This document shows positions 18,420 through 28,607 of a DNA stretch of 64,000 nt, piece by piece; within the stretch, counting starts at the first letter, position 1, and each line of letters opens with the position of its first letter. A program made the translations under genes and the position numbers. The stretch lies in contig NZ_RAPE01000002.1 in assembly GCF_003651245.1 (NCBI RefSeq), positions 558,001 to 622,000 of the forward strand, written 5' to 3'. This stretch comes from Roseovarius spongiae (lineage in GTDB: Bacteria > Pseudomonadota > Alphaproteobacteria > Rhodobacterales > Rhodobacteraceae). Under the pieces are notes generated by a model. That model was not told where the DNA came from, did no database searches, and saw nothing but the letters and a program-made list of their open reading frames with translations.

Positions 18420-20387
18420 ATGATTACCGAGCTTGGCCATTTCGCCCTGATCCTCGCGCTCTGCGTCGCATGCGTGCAGGCGGTGGTGCCGTTGATCGGG
18501 GCCGAGAGGCGCTGGCCCGGCTGGATGGCGCTTGCCGCCCCGGCGGCGAGCGCGCAGTTCCTGCTGGTTGCGGGCAGTTTCGCCGCGCTCACATGGGCCT
18601 TCGTCACCTCGGATTTCTCGCTTCGGCTGGTCACGCTCAACAGCCATTCGGCGAAACCGATGCTCTACAAGATCACCGGCGTCTGGGGCAACCACGAGGG
18701 CTCGATGCTGCTCTGGGTGCTGATCGTGACGCTGTTCGGCGCCTGCGTGGCGTGGTTCGGGGGCAACCTGCCGCCGGGGCTGCGGGCGCGGGTGCTGGCG
18801 GTGCAGGGCTGGATCGGCGCCGCGTTCCTGGGCTTTCTCATCTTCACGTCCAACCCGTTCCTGCGGCTGGCCGCGCCGCCCTTCGATGGGCAGGATCTCA
18901 ACCCGCTGTTGCAGGATCCGGGGCTCGCCTTTCATCCGCCGTTCCTCTACCTCGGCTATGTCGGGCTTTCGATGACCTACAGTTTCGCCGTCGCGGCGCT
19001 GATCGAGGGGCGCGTGGACGCCGCCTGGGGGCGCTGGGTGCGGCCCTACACGCTCGCGGCGTGGATGTTCCTGACCGTGGGCATCGCGCTGGGGTCATGG
19101 TGGGCCTATTACGAGCTGGGCTGGGGCGGGTTCTGGTTCTGGGACCCCGTCGAGAACGCAAGCTTCATGCCCTGGCTGATCTCCGCCGCCCTGCTGCATT
19201 CCGCCGTGGTCGTGGAGAAGCGCGAGAGCCTCAAGAGCTGGACGATGCTGCTGGCGATCGTCGCCTTCGGCTTTTCGATGATCGGGGCTTTCATCACGCG
19301 CTCGGGCGTGCTGACCAGCGTACACGCCTTCGCCAACGATCCCGAACGGGGGGTGTTCCTGCTGGGGATCACCGCGTTCTTCATGATGGCGGGGCTCATG
19401 CTTTTCGCGGCGCGGGCCGGGGCGATGCAGGCGCGCGGGGTGTTTTCGCTCACCAGCCGCGAGTCCATGCTGGTGGTGAACAACCTGCTGCTGGGCGTGG
19501 CCTGTTTCATTGTCTTCATCGGCACCATCTGGCCGCTGATCGCGGAGATGTTCTTTGACCGCAAGCTGTCGGTCGGCGCGCCCTTCTTCAACATGGCGTT
19601 CACGCCCTTCATGGTTCTTATCGGGATCGTGTTGCCCGTCGGCGCGATGCTGCCGTGGAAGCGCGGCAGTATCGGGCGCGCGTTGCGCACGTTGACGCCG
19701 GCGCTGGCGCTGGCGGCGGCGGTGGGGCTGGTGGCCTGGGCGATGCAGACCGGGCGCAGCGCGCTGGGGCCGGTGGGTCTCATGCTCGGGACATGGTTGA
19801 TCACGGGCGCGGCGCTCGACATCCTGTCGCGCGCCGGGCAGGCCAAGGATCGGCTGCGCCGGTTGCGCCGCCTGCCGCGCGCCGACTGGGGCAAGGCGTT
19901 TGCGCATGGCGGGCTTGGCGTCACCATGGCGGGGATCGCTGCCGTGATGGCCTGGCAGGTCGAGGATATCCGCGTCGCCAATCTCGGCGACAGCTTCGAG
20001 GTGGCGGGTTATACCGTCAGGCTGGACGACGTGCGCGAGGTGGAGGGGCCGAACTACATCTCGACGACGGGCGATTTCACGCTGGCAAAGGGGGGCAGCG
20101 TGATCGCGCGGATGCATCCCGAGAAACGCTTCTACCCCGTCGCGCGGATGCCCACGACCGAAGCGGCGATCAACAGCACCCCGTTGCGCGACGTCTACGT
20201 CGTGATCGGGGATGAGCAGGAGGGCGGCGGCTGGGCCGTGCGCACCTATGTCAAACCGCTGGCGGGATGGATCTGGGGCGGGGCGCTCCTGATGGCTCTT
20301 GGGGGGCTCTTGTCGCTCAGCGACCGGCGTTACCGCGTGGCGGCGGGCGCGCGGCGCGCGGCCCCGGCGGCGGTGGCCGCGGAATGA
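18420..20387 (+). CDS. ccmF: Cytochrome c heme lyase subunit CcmF
   Basis: CcmF is the polytopic membrane protein that, with CcmH (and CcmI), attaches heme to apocytochrome c. The 655-residue protein has many membrane helices and the WWD heme-handling signature GWGGFWFWDPVENASFMPW, then a periplasmic domain (about 535-625) with YISTTGDFTL and ARMHPEKRFYPV. The ATG at 18420 is preferred over an upstream in-frame start because it gives the standard N-terminus MITELGHFALIL. Its stop overlaps the ccmH start. Confidence 0.96.
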   Translation: MITELGHFALILALCVACVQAVVPLIGAERRWPGWMALAAPAASAQFLLVAGSFAALTWAFVTSDFSLRLVTLNSHSAKPMLYKITGVWGNHEGSMLLWVLIVTLFGACVAWFGGNLPPGLRARVLAVQGWIGAAFLGFLIFTSNPFLRLAAPPFDGQDLNPLLQDPGLAFHPPFLYLGYVGLSMTYSFAVAALIEGRVDAAWGRWVRPYTLAAWMFLTVGIALGSWWAYYELGWGGFWFWDPVENASFMPWLISAALLHSAVVVEKRESLKSWTMLLAIVAFGFSMIGAFITRSGVLTSVHAFANDPERGVFLLGITAFFMMAGLMLFAARAGAMQARGVFSLTSRESMLVVNNLLLGVACFIVFIGTIWPLIAEMFFDRKLSVGAPFFNMAFTPFMVLIGIVLPVGAMLPWKRGSIGRALRTLTPALALAAAVGLVAWAMQTGRSALGPVGLMLGTWLITGAALDILSRAGQAKDRLRRLRRLPRADWGKAFAHGGLGVTMAGIAAVMAWQVEDIRVANLGDSFEVAGYTVRLDDVREVEGPNYISTTGDFTLAKGGSVIARMHPEKRFYPVARMPTTEAAINSTPLRDVYVVIGDEQEGGGWAVRTYVKPLAGWIWGGALLMALGGLLSLSDRRYRVAAGARRAAPAAVAAE

Positions 20388-20836
20388 GGCGGCTCATCGC
20401 CCTGCTTTGCCTGCTGGCCGCGCCGGTCTTTGCGGTGCAGCCGGACGAGATGCTGGACGATCCCGCGCTCGAGGCGCGGGCGCGCGAGATTTCGAGCGGG
20501 CTGCGCTGCCTTGTCTGCCGCAACGAGAGCATCGACGATTCCAACGCCGCGCTGGCGCATGACCTGCGCGTGCTGGTGCGCGACCGGCTGCTGGCCGGTG
20601 ACAGCGACGCCGAGGTGGTGGCGTTCATCGTCGACCGTTACGGGGAATACGTGCTGCTGAATCCCCGGATGGAGGGCAGCACGCTGGCGCTCTGGCTCGC
20701 CGGGCCCTTGATGCTGCTCTTGGGGGGCGGTTTCGCGTTCGCCTATCTGCGGCGCCGCGCCGGGGCGACGCCCGATCGCGCCGAGACGCTGAGCGAGGCC
20801 GAGGAAGCGCGCCTGCACGACATTCTGGACGGCTGA
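20384..20836 (+). CDS. ccmH: Cytochrome c maturation protein CcmH
   Basis: CcmH reduces the CXXCH cysteines of apocytochrome c so that heme can be attached. The 150-residue protein has a signal peptide (residues 1-18), the redox motif LRCLVCRN with C42 and C45, the family stretch RDRLLAGDSDAEVVAFIVDRYGEYVLL in two parts, and a C-terminal membrane anchor (about 105-124). The ATG at 20384 overlaps the ccmF stop (ATGA). Confidence 0.95.
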   Translation: MRRLIALLCLLAAPVFAVQPDEMLDDPALEARAREISSGLRCLVCRNESIDDSNAALAHDLRVLVRDRLLAGDSDAEVVAFIVDRYGEYVLLNPRMEGSTLALWLAGPLMLLLGGGFAFAYLRRRAGATPDRAETLSEAEEARLHDILDG

Positions 20837-20912
20837 CGCGGGGTTTTCCTTTCCCTGGCGGGCGATTTCGCGTCCTATGGCCGCGATTGCAGCCCCGAGG
20901 AGCGCGCGGCCC

Positions 20913-21692
20913 GTGAAAGACTACCAGACCATCGCCTTCGAGATCACCGACGATATCGCCATCCTGCGGCTGAACCGGCCGGACCGGATGAACGCGCTCA
21001 ACACGCAGATGCGCGCCGAGATCACCGACGCCGCCACCGAGGCGGGGCGGCGCGCGCATGTGCTGGTGCTGACCGGGACCGGGCGGGCCTTCTGCTCGGG
21101 GCAGGACCTGAGGGATGCGGGCAGCGCCGCGTCGCTCGATATCGAGCGGGTGCTGCGCGAGGAATACGTGCCGATGCTGCGCGCCATTTCCGAGTGCCCC
21201 GTGCCGACGATCTGCGCCGTCAACGGTCCTGCCGCCGGGGCGGGGGCCAACCTCGCGCTGGCGGCGGACGTGGTGATCGCGACCGAAAGCGCGGTGTTCA
21301 TGCAGGCGTTCACCCGCATCGGCCTCATTCCGGACGCGGGCGGCACCTACTGGCTGCCCCGCCAGATGGGCGCGGCCAAGGCGATGGGCGCGGCCCTGTT
21401 CGCCGAACCGATCAGTGCGCGGCAGGCCAGCGACTGGGGCATGATCTGGGAGGCGGTGGCGGACGATGATTTCGACGCCCACTGGCGCGCCCGCGCGGCG
21501 CATCTCGCGCGCGGGCCGATACAGGCCTACGGAGCGCTGAAAAGCGCGATACGCGGGTCCTGGGACAATGCGCTGGGGGCGCAGCTCGAACTCGAGGCGA
21601 AATTGCAGGGCGCCTGCGGAAAGTCGCGCGACTTCAAGGAGGGCGTGGTCGCGTTCATGGAGAAGCGCGAGGCGAAGTTCGAAGGGCGGTAG
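20913..21692 (+). CDS. Enoyl-CoA hydratase/isomerase, PaaG-like
   Basis: This crotonase-fold protein (259 residues from this start) resembles PaaG, the 2-(1,2-epoxy-1,2-dihydrophenyl)acetyl-CoA isomerase of phenylacetate breakdown. Shared features are FCSGQDLRD (oxyanion loop), NGPAAGAGANLALAADV, the catalytic-type aspartate in GLIPDAGGTYWLP, and the ending KSRDFKEGVVAFMEKREAKF. The GTG at 20913 has GAGGAG ten bases upstream and gives the PaaG length; an ATG at 20877 would add 12 residues. No other paa genes are nearby, so a general enoyl-CoA hydratase role cannot be excluded. Confidence 0.8.
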   Translation: MKDYQTIAFEITDDIAILRLNRPDRMNALNTQMRAEITDAATEAGRRAHVLVLTGTGRAFCSGQDLRDAGSAASLDIERVLREEYVPMLRAISECPVPTICAVNGPAAGAGANLALAADVVIATESAVFMQAFTRIGLIPDAGGTYWLPRQMGAAKAMGAALFAEPISARQASDWGMIWEAVADDDFDAHWRARAAHLARGPIQAYGALKSAIRGSWDNALGAQLELEAKLQGACGKSRDFKEGVVAFMEKREAKFEGR

Positions 21693-21701
21693 AAACACTC
21701 A

Positions 21702-21734
21702 TCGCCTTCGGCGAGGATATTTCAAGCAAGAAGA
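21702..21734 (+). repeat. Hairpin plus GGATATTT tail, second copy of the 6412 type
   Basis: TCGCC, TTC and GGCGA form a small hairpin (21702-21714) followed by GGATATTTCAAGCAAGAAGAA, between the PaaG-like gene and gltA, which converge. The arrangement resembles 6412-6444. It may be a weak terminator for the PaaG-like gene. Confidence 0.4.
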
Positions 21735-21740
21735 ATGATA

Positions 21741-21767
21741 TGCGGCGCGACATTGAAGCGCGCCGCA
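21741..21767 (-). terminator. Hairpin after gltA
   Basis: Nine-base arms TGCGGCGCG (21741-21749) and CGCGCCGCA (21759-21767) form a perfect stem with a 9-base loop, eight bases past the gltA stop. On the minus strand it is followed by TATCATTCTTCTTG, which is T-rich but not a clean run. Confidence 0.6.
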
Positions 21768-21774
21768 CAGGGCC

Positions 21775-23070
21775 TCAGCGGTCCTCGATATCGACGTAGT
21801 CGCGCAGCGTCGCGCCGTGGTAGAGCTGGCGCGGCCGACCGATCTTGAGTTGCGGGTCGGCGATCATTTCCTTCCACTGCGAGATCCAGCCGACCGTGCG
21901 GCTGACCGCGAAGATCGGCGTGAACATCGAGGTCGGGAAGCCCATCGCCTCGAGGATGATGCCGGAATAGAAGTCGACGTTGGGGAAGAGCTTCTTCTCG
22001 ATGAAGTAATCGTCCTCGAGCGCCTGTTTCTCAAGCTCCTTGGCCACCTGCAAGGTGGGGTTGTCGTCGGTCCCGAGAAGGTCGAGCACCTCGTCGGCGC
22101 TCTGCTTCATCACCGTCGCGCGCGGATCGAAGTTCTTGTAGACGCGGTGCCCGAAGCCCATGAGGCGGAACGGGTCGTCCTTGTCCTTGGCGCGCTTGAT
22201 GTATTCGGGGATCTGGTCGGGTGTGCCGATCTCCTTGAGCATTTCGAGGCAGGCCTGGTTGGCGCCGCCATGCGCCGGCCCCCAGAGGCAGGCGACGCCG
22301 GCGGCGATGCAGGCAAACGGGTTCGCGCCCGAGGAGGAGGCCAGCCGCACCGTCGAGGTGGAGGCGTTCTGTTCGTGATCGGCGTGCAGCGTGAAGATGC
22401 GGTCCATCGCGCGGCTCAGGATCGGGTTGACCTCGTAATCCTCGGCGGGGACGGCAAAGCACATGCGCAGGAAGTTCGACGCATAGTCGAGATCGTTGCG
22501 CGGATAGACGAAGGGCTGACCGATCGTGTATTTATAGGCCATCGCGGCGATGGTCGGCATCTTGGCGATCATCCGCACCGAGGCGACCTCGCGCTGCCAG
22601 GGGTCGTTGATGTCGGTGCTGTCGTGGTAGAAGGCGCTGAGCGCGCCGACGACGCCGACCATGATCGCCATCGGGTGCGCGTCGCGACGGAAGCCGCGGA
22701 ACAGATACATCATCTGTTCGTGGATCATCGTGTGATGGGTGACGCGGGCCTCGAAATCCTCGAGCTGCGCGGCCGAGGGCAGATCGCCGTAGAGCAGCAG
22801 GTAGCAGACCTCGAGGTAATGCGATTTCTCGGCCAGCTGGCCGATCGGATAGCCGCGGTGCAGCAATTCGCCCTTGTCGCCGTCGATGAAGGTGATCGTG
22901 CTGTCGCAGCTCGCCGTCGAGGTGAAGCCGGGATCGTAGGTGAAGACGCCCGCCTGCGCGTAGAGCTTGCGGATGTCGATCACGTCCGGCCCCGCGGTGG
23001 GGGAGAAAACGGGCAGGTCGTAGTCCTTGCCGTCGATGCTGAGTGTCGCGGATTTCTTGCTTTCGCCCAT
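21775..23070 (-). CDS. gltA: Citrate synthase (type II)
   Basis: GltA condenses acetyl-CoA and oxaloacetate at the start of the TCA cycle. The 431-residue protein is of the hexameric bacterial type, with histidines in [14 protein letters not shown] and WGPAHGGAN and the catalytic region [15 protein letters not shown]. The ATG at 23070 ([17 protein letters not shown]) gives the standard N-terminus; the frame runs further upstream without similarity. It lies 81 bases after gltX and ends at a hairpin. Confidence 0.97.
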   Translation of the reverse strand: MGESKKSATLSIDGKDYDLPVFSPTAGPDVIDIRKLYAQAGVFTYDPGFTSTASCDSTITFIDGDKGELLHRGYPIGQLAEKSHYLEVCYLLLYGDLPSAAQLEDFEARVTHHTMIHEQMMYLFRGFRRDAHPMAIMVGVVGALSAFYHDSTDINDPWQREVASVRMIAKMPTIAAMAYKYTIGQPFVYPRNDLDYASNFLRMCFAVPAEDYEVNPILSRAMDRIFTLHADHEQNASTSTVRLASSSGANPFACIAAGVACLWGPAHGGANQACLEMLKEIGTPDQIPEYIKRAKDKDDPFRLMGFGHRVYKNFDPRATVMKQSADEVLDLLGTDDNPTLQVAKELEKQALEDDYFIEKKLFPNVDFYSGIILEAMGFPTSMFTPIFAVSRTVGWISQWKEMIADPQLKIGRPRQLYHGATLRDYVDIEDR

Positions 23071-23151
23071 GCGGCGTACTCCCTTTGGTGGCCCCGACCG
23101 CGCGGGCGGGGGCGGCATTTCCGGCAGGCCGGGGTGGGGGCGGCGGTCGGC

Positions 23152-24561
23152 TCAGCCCTCTTCCCGTGCGGCCTCATCCAGCCGGGCGAGGGTTTCCTGC
23201 GGCCCCAGCACCAGCATCATGTCGAACACGCTCGGTGTTGCGCTGCGCCCGGCGAGAGCGGCCCGCATCGGGCCCGCCAGCTTGCCGAACGTGATCTCCT
23301 TTTCGGCGGCGAATGCATTGGCCGCCGCCTCCAGACTTTCGCGCTCCCACCTAGCATTTTGCATGTGCGGCGTCAATTCTCCGAGCAGCGCGCGCGCCTC
23401 GGGCGTCAACTGCGCCGCGGCTTTCCCATCCGGGACGATCGGCCGGTCCGCGAGGATGAATTCGGCCTTTTCAAGGAGTTCCGGGTAGGTCTTCGCGCGC
23501 TCTTTCAGACAATACATCCCCTTCGCCATGAGCGCGTTTTTTTCTTCGCTCAAGGGCGGCAGGCCGGTGGCGGCGCGGAACTCCGCGAGTTCATGCAGCA
23601 GCGCAGCATCATCCGTCGCCGCGATGTGGCGCCCGCAGAGATTGTCGAGTTTCTTGAAGTCGAACCGCGCCGGCGATTTGCCGATCCCGTCGAGATCGAA
23701 CCATTCCCGCGCCTCGGCGTCGGTGAAGAACTCCGCGTCGCCGTGGCTCCAGCCCAGCCGCGCGAGGTAGTTGCGCATCCCGGACGCCGGATAGCCCATG
23801 TCGCGGTATTCCGCGACCCCGAGCGCGCCGTGCCGCTTGCTCAGCTTCTTGCCGTCGGGGCCGTGGATCAGCGGGATATGCGCGTAGACGGGCAGCGGCC
23901 AGCCCATCGCCTCGTAGATCAGCATCTGCCGCGCGGCGTTGTTTAGGTGGTCGTCGCCGCGGATCACATGGGTCACGCCCATGTCGTGATCGTCCACCGC
24001 GACGGCGAGCATGTAGACCGGCGAGCCGTCCGAGCGCAGCAGCACCATGTCGTCAAGCTGGTCGTTGCGGATCGTCACGTCGCCCTGCACCGCGTCGCGG
24101 ATCACCGTCGCGCCGTCGCGCGGGGCCTTGATGCGCAGGGCGAAGGGGGCGTCGGGATGCGTCGCGGGATCGGCGTCGCGCCACGGGCTCTGGAAGAGGG
24201 TCGAGCGGCCCTCGGCGCGGGCGGCCTCGCGGAAGGCCTGGATTTCCTCCTGCGTGGAAAAGCACTTGTAGGCGGCGCCGGCGGCGAGCATCTGGTGCGC
24301 GACCTCGGCGTGACGCTCGGCGCGGGCGGCCTGGCTGATCGCCTCGCCGTCATGGTCAAGCCCCAGCCAGGCCATGCCGTCGAGGATGGCCTGCGTCGCC
24401 TCGGGGGTGGAGCGCGCGCGGTCCGTGTCCTCGATCCGCAGAAGAAAAGCGCCGTCGTTGCCGCGCGCGAAGAGCCAGTTGAAGAGCGCGGTGCGCGCGC
24501 CGCCGATATGCAGATAGCCGGTGGGCGACGGGGCGAAGCGGGTCACGACCTTTTGGGGCAT
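23152..24561 (-). CDS. gltX: Glutamyl-tRNA synthetase
   Basis: GltX charges tRNA-Glu. The 469-residue class I synthetase has the HIGH motif as [19 protein letters not shown] near residue 12 and the KMSKS equivalent as [10 protein letters not shown]. The C-terminal anticodon-binding domain is helical. Many alphaproteobacteria carry two gltX genes; which copy this is cannot be told here. It is divergent from comEC and upstream of gltA. Confidence 0.96.
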   Translation of the reverse strand: MPQKVVTRFAPSPTGYLHIGGARTALFNWLFARGNDGAFLLRIEDTDRARSTPEATQAILDGMAWLGLDHDGEAISQAARAERHAEVAHQMLAAGAAYKCFSTQEEIQAFREAARAEGRSTLFQSPWRDADPATHPDAPFALRIKAPRDGATVIRDAVQGDVTIRNDQLDDMVLLRSDGSPVYMLAVAVDDHDMGVTHVIRGDDHLNNAARQMLIYEAMGWPLPVYAHIPLIHGPDGKKLSKRHGALGVAEYRDMGYPASGMRNYLARLGWSHGDAEFFTDAEAREWFDLDGIGKSPARFDFKKLDNLCGRHIAATDDAALLHELAEFRAATGLPPLSEEKNALMAKGMYCLKERAKTYPELLEKAEFILADRPIVPDGKAAAQLTPEARALLGELTPHMQNARWERESLEAAANAFAAEKEITFGKLAGPMRAALAGRSATPSVFDMMLVLGPQETLARLDEAAREEG

Positions 24562-24569
24562 GGGCGCGG

Positions 24570-24599
24570 TTAACCTTTCGGTAACGATGGGGGGATAAT
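24570..24599 (+). promoter_or_regulatory. Candidate promoter for comEC
   Basis: TTAACC (24570-24575) and GATAAT (24594-24599) are 18 bases apart and lie about 40 bases before the comEC start, in the gltX/comEC divergent gap. TTAACC could also be a CtrA half-site. Confidence 0.3.
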
Positions 24600-24638
24600 T
24601 TCGGTTTCGTATCTATCGGCCCGTTGGAGGGGAAACAA

Positions 24639-26645
24639 GTGCCGGCGATCCCGTCCTCCCTGCGCGGCGCGTTGCTCGCGCAGCGCGGGCATCTGATCGG
24701 CTGGGCGCCGGTCTGTCTCGCCTGCGGGATCGGCGTCTATTTCGCGCTCGGGACGGAGCCGGGGCCGGCCGTGTACGCCGCGCTGGCGCTCGCGCTGGTG
24801 GCGCTGCTGCTGGGCCGGCGCGTCCTGGGCGAGGCGGCGTCGCCGCTGGCCGTGGGCGCGGCGCTGGTCATCGCGGGCGTGCTGATCGCGGGGCTGCGCG
24901 CTCAGACGGTCTCGGGGCCGGTGCTCGGCTGGCGCTATTACGGTCCGGTCGAGGGGCGGATCGTGGGCATCGACCGCTCGGGCAGCGACGCGGTTCGCGT
25001 CACGCTGGACGAGGTCGTGCTGCGCGACGTCGCGCCCGCGCGCACGCCGTCGCGCGTGCGCCTGTCGCTGCATTCGGACATCCCCGGCGCGACGCCGCGC
25101 CCGGGGCTTCGGGTGATGACCACCGGTCATCTATCGCCGCCCGGCGGGCCGGTGGAGCCTGGCGGGTTCGACTTCCAGCGCCACGCCTGGTTTCAGGGCC
25201 TGGGCGCGGTGGGATATGGCCGCGCGCCGCTGATGGCGCTGGCTCCGCCCGACGGGCGGCAGCCGCTCTTCGCCGCGCGCATGGCGCTCTCGAAACGGGT
25301 GCAGACGGCGCTCTCGGGCGAGATCGGCGGCTTTGCGGCGGCGATCATGACCGGCGATCGCTCGGGCATCGGGCAGGACACGCTCAGGGCGCTTCGGGTG
25401 TCGAACCTCGCGCATCTTCTGGCGATCTCGGGGCTGCATATGGGGCTGCTCGCCGGGTTCGTCTTCGCCGCGCTGCGTCTCGCTCTGGCCGCCGTGCCGT
25501 GGATCGCGCTGCGCTTGCCGATCAAGCGACTGGCGGCGGCGGTCGCGCTCTGCGCGGCGGCGGGTTATCTCTTGCTGTCGGGCGGGAACGTCGCGACCGA
25601 GCGGGCCTTCGTCATGGTGGCGGTGATGCTGGTCGCGGTGATGCTGGATCGCCGCGCGCTCAGCCTGCGGGCGGTGGCGCTGGCGGCGGTGATCGTGCTC
25701 TGTCTGCGGCCCGAGGCGCTGCTCGGGCCGGGATTCCAGATGTCGTTCGCCGCGACCACCGCGCTGGTCGCGGTGTTCGGCTGGATGAGCGGGCGCGACA
25801 CGCGGCTGCCGCGCTGGGGGCGTCCGGTGCTGGCGGTGGTGGTGTCCTCGGCCGTGGCGGGGCTGGCGACGGCGCCGATCGCGGCGGCGCATTTCAACCA
25901 GTTCGCGCATTATGGCCTGATCGCCAACCTCGCCTCCGTGCCGCTGATGGGGGCGCTGGTGATGCCGGCGGCGGTGCTGGCGGCCTGCCTGCTGCCCGTC
26001 GGGCTGGAATGGGTCGGGCTCTGGCTCATGGGGCTGGGGCTGCGCTGGATTCTCGGCGTCGCGCATTGGATCGCGGACCTCGACGGCGCGCGCGGCACGG
26101 TGGTCAGCCCCGATCCGGCGGTGCTGCCGCTGCTGGCGCTCGGGGCGCTTTTCGCGGTGCTCTGGCAGGGGCGCGCGCGCGTGTTGGGCGCGCTGCCGAT
26201 GCTCGCGGCGCTCGCCCTCTGGAGTCAGGCGCAGCGGCCCGATGCGCTTATCGCCGACACCGGCGGACTTGTCGGGGTGATGACGCCTTCGGGCCGCGCG
26301 CTCAGCACGCCGCGCGGCGCGGGGTTCATCGCGCGCAACTGGCTTGAGAATGACGGCGATCCGGCAGAGCAGGAAGAAGCGGCGGCGCGCTGGCCCGCCG
26401 TCCTGCCGGGGGGCGTGGCGATCACAATGGTGCGGGGCAAGCGCGCCGCGAAGGCGTTGACGGGATGCGCCGCGACGGACTGGCTGGTGTTCAACACCGA
26501 CCCGCCCGAGGGGTTGGCCTGCACCGTGATCCATCCCGGCACCCTGCGCCAGACAGGGGCGCTCGCGCTTTATGCCGGGCAGGCGGGGCTGCGCGTCGTC
26601 AGCGCGCGCGAGCGCACCGGCGATCGGCCCTGGAACCGGCGTTGA
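24639..26645 (+). CDS. ComEC/Rec2 family competence membrane protein
   Basis: ComEC forms the inner-membrane channel for DNA uptake. The 668-residue protein has N-terminal membrane helices, a DUF4131-like soluble domain (about 90-195), and the competence domain starting near RVSNLAHLLAISGLHMGLLAG (about residue 268) followed by multiple helices. The C-terminus (about 540-668) is short and lacks the HxHxDH motif of the metallo-beta-lactamase domain found in Gram-positive ComEC. The start is GTG at 24639, well spaced from GGAGGGG; the in-frame TTG at 24624 is less likely. It converges with lexA, leaving a 4-base gap. Confidence 0.9.
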   Translation: MPAIPSSLRGALLAQRGHLIGWAPVCLACGIGVYFALGTEPGPAVYAALALALVALLLGRRVLGEAASPLAVGAALVIAGVLIAGLRAQTVSGPVLGWRYYGPVEGRIVGIDRSGSDAVRVTLDEVVLRDVAPARTPSRVRLSLHSDIPGATPRPGLRVMTTGHLSPPGGPVEPGGFDFQRHAWFQGLGAVGYGRAPLMALAPPDGRQPLFAARMALSKRVQTALSGEIGGFAAAIMTGDRSGIGQDTLRALRVSNLAHLLAISGLHMGLLAGFVFAALRLALAAVPWIALRLPIKRLAAAVALCAAAGYLLLSGGNVATERAFVMVAVMLVAVMLDRRALSLRAVALAAVIVLCLRPEALLGPGFQMSFAATTALVAVFGWMSGRDTRLPRWGRPVLAVVVSSAVAGLATAPIAAAHFNQFAHYGLIANLASVPLMGALVMPAAVLAACLLPVGLEWVGLWLMGLGLRWILGVAHWIADLDGARGTVVSPDPAVLPLLALGALFAVLWQGRARVLGALPMLAALALWSQAQRPDALIADTGGLVGVMTPSGRALSTPRGAGFIARNWLENDGDPAEQEEAAARWPAVLPGGVAITMVRGKRAAKALTGCAATDWLVFNTDPPEGLACTVIHPGTLRQTGALALYAGQAGLRVVSARERTGDRPWNRR

Positions 26646-26649
26646 GCCA

Positions 26650-27351
26650 TCAGTAGGTGCGGATCAGTCCGACGAGGCGGCCTTGCACCTTGACCTTGTC
26701 GCCGGGCAGCACGCGCGTCTCGTAGGCAGGGTTCGCCGCCTCCAGCGCGATGGCGCCGCCGCGGCGGAAGAACCGCTTGAGCGTGGCCTCCTGATCCTCG
26801 ACCAGCGCCACGACGATATCGCCGTTATCGGCGGTGCTGGTCTCGCGGATCACCACGACATCGCCGTCGTTGATGCCCGCGTCGATCATCGAGTCGCCCC
26901 TGACCTCGAGCGCGTAATGTTCGCCCGGCCCGCTGACCATCGCGCCGGGCACCGCCACATTGTGCGAGGCGTGCTGGATCGCCTCGATCGGGACGCCGGC
27001 GGCGATGCGCCCCATCACCGGCAGCTCCAGCGCGTGCACCGCCTCGACGCCGAGCGCGTTGGCCGGTATCTTCGCCGCAGGGCGGTCGCCTTCGATCACG
27101 CGGGGCGCGAAGCCTGTCGTGGGCGCGCCGCCGAGGCTTTCGGGGAGCTTGACGATCTCGAGCGCGCGGGCGCGATGGGCGAGGCGGCGGATGAAGCCGC
27201 GCTCCTCCAGCGCGGTGATCAGGCGGTGGATGCCGGACTTGGAGCGCAGATCGAGCGCGTCCTTCATTTCATCGAAACTGGGCGGAACGCCGTTCCGCTG
27301 CACGCATTTGTTGATGTAATCCAGCAAATCCAACTGCTTCTTGGTCAACAT
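26650..27351 (-). CDS. lexA: LexA repressor
   Basis: LexA represses the SOS regulon and cleaves itself when RecA is activated. The 233-residue protein has an N-terminal winged helix (residues 1-65; [22 protein letters not shown]), the cleavage site A118-G119 in [10 protein letters not shown], and the catalytic dyad S154 (RGDSMIDAG) and K192 (ATLKRF). An SOS box lies 34 bases upstream, so it is autoregulated. It sits downstream of moeA on the same strand with an 80-base gap. Confidence 0.97.
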   Translation of the reverse strand: MLTKKQLDLLDYINKCVQRNGVPPSFDEMKDALDLRSKSGIHRLITALEERGFIRRLAHRARALEIVKLPESLGGAPTTGFAPRVIEGDRPAAKIPANALGVEAVHALELPVMGRIAAGVPIEAIQHASHNVAVPGAMVSGPGEHYALEVRGDSMIDAGINDGDVVVIRETSTADNGDIVVALVEDQEATLKRFFRRGGAIALEAANPAYETRVLPGDKVKVQGRLVGLIRTY

Positions 27352-27384
27352 GCCTTGATCCTCTCCACGGGGCGGGGTCTTTTT

Positions 27385-27399
27385 GTTCTACCCATGTTC
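27385..27399. promoter_or_regulatory. SOS box (LexA operator)
   Basis: GTTC (27385-27388), seven bases, then GTTC (27396-27399): an exact match to the direct-repeat SOS box GTTC-N7-GTTC of alphaproteobacteria, placed just upstream of lexA. Confidence 0.9.
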
Positions 27400-27431
27400 C
27401 CGTTTTGTGTCAATACATGCCGCCCGCGCGG

Positions 27432-28607
27432 TCAGAGCGCGAGGTAGTCGACCATGTCGCCGGCCTTGCGCGGGCCATCGCCCGGCGGCCGGACGAGTAG
27501 CGCGTCGGCCGAGGCGAGCACCGCCAGCAGCGCGCTGTCCTGCCGGGTCTCGGCGCGCAGGGCGTCGTCGGGGTCGAACGTGGCGCGCATATAGTGTTCG
27601 CGCGCGCCATTCGCGGGGATATCCGCCGCGAGCGGGGCGCTTTGGCGCGGCGCGGCTTCGGGTGCGAACCCGAGCATCGCGCGCAACACGGGTAACACGA
27701 AGACATAGCCGCAAACCATTGCGGAGACGGGATTTCCCGGCAGTCCTATCATCATCGCATCGTTCATCCGCCCGGCCATCAGGGGTTTGCCCGGACGCAT
27801 CGCGATCTTGTAGAAGCTGCGCTCCATCCCGAGGCTTTCGGCGACGCTGCCGACGAGGTCGTGATCCCCGACCGAAGCGCCGCCGATGGTGAGCACGAGA
27901 TCGGCGTCGCGCGCGAGGTCGAACGCCGTCTCGAGCGCGGGAACGGTGTCGCGCGCGATCGGCAGCAGACGCGCCTCGGCCCCGTGCTGATCGAGCAGCG
28001 CCTTCAACCCGAATGAGTTGGAGGCGATGATCTGGTCCGGCCCCGGATCCTCGCCCGGCATGACGAGCTCATCCCCGGTGGCGATGATCGCGACGCGCGG
28101 TTTGCGCGCCACCGGGACGCGGGCCACGTTCATCGCCGCCAGCAGCGCGATGTCCTCGGGGCGCAGCCGGCGAGGCGCGCTCATCGCGGCCCCGGCGCGG
28201 AAATCCCCGCCCGCGGCGCGCACGTGGGGCGCGGCGTCTTCGGGCGCGCTGAGCGTGATGCGCGCGTCCGCGCGCGTGACGTCCTCCTGGATCACGACCC
28301 GGTCGCTGCCTTCGGGCATTGGCGCGCCGGTGAAGATGCGCACCGCTTCGCCCCGCCCGACGGCCCCGGCAAAGCGGTGGCCCGCCGCCGCCTCGCCGAT
28401 GACGGTGAGCCGCGCGCCCTGCGCGACGTCTTCGGAGCGGACCGCGTAGCCGTCCATCGCGGAGGCGTCGAAGGGGGGCTGGTCGCGCCTTGCCGCCACG
28501 TCGCGCGCCAGCGTCCGGCCCGCGGCCCTGACCAGCGGCGCGTCTTCCTGCGGCATCCGCGGCGCCAGCGCGAAGAGATGGTCAAGCGCCTGGGCAACCG
28601 TGATCAT
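27432..28607 (-). CDS. moeA: Molybdopterin molybdenumtransferase MoeA
   Basis: MoeA inserts molybdate into adenylated molybdopterin. The 391-residue protein has the domain order of the family: the N-terminal region [14 protein letters not shown], the MPT-binding domain with IIATGDELV and [12 protein letters not shown], and the loop [13 protein letters not shown], ending in a C-terminal beta domain. Its ATG overlaps the moaC stop (ATGA), so it is the last gene of the trpG-trpD-trpC-moaC-moeA operon. Confidence 0.96.
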   Translation of the reverse strand: MITVAQALDHLFALAPRMPQEDAPLVRAAGRTLARDVAARRDQPPFDASAMDGYAVRSEDVAQGARLTVIGEAAAGHRFAGAVGRGEAVRIFTGAPMPEGSDRVVIQEDVTRADARITLSAPEDAAPHVRAAGGDFRAGAAMSAPRRLRPEDIALLAAMNVARVPVARKPRVAIIATGDELVMPGEDPGPDQIIASNSFGLKALLDQHGAEARLLPIARDTVPALETAFDLARDADLVLTIGGASVGDHDLVGSVAESLGMERSFYKIAMRPGKPLMAGRMNDAMMIGLPGNPVSAMVCGYVFVLPVLRAMLGFAPEAAPRQSAPLAADIPANGAREHYMRATFDPDDALRAETRQDSALLAVLASADALLVRPPGDGPRKAGDMVDYLAL

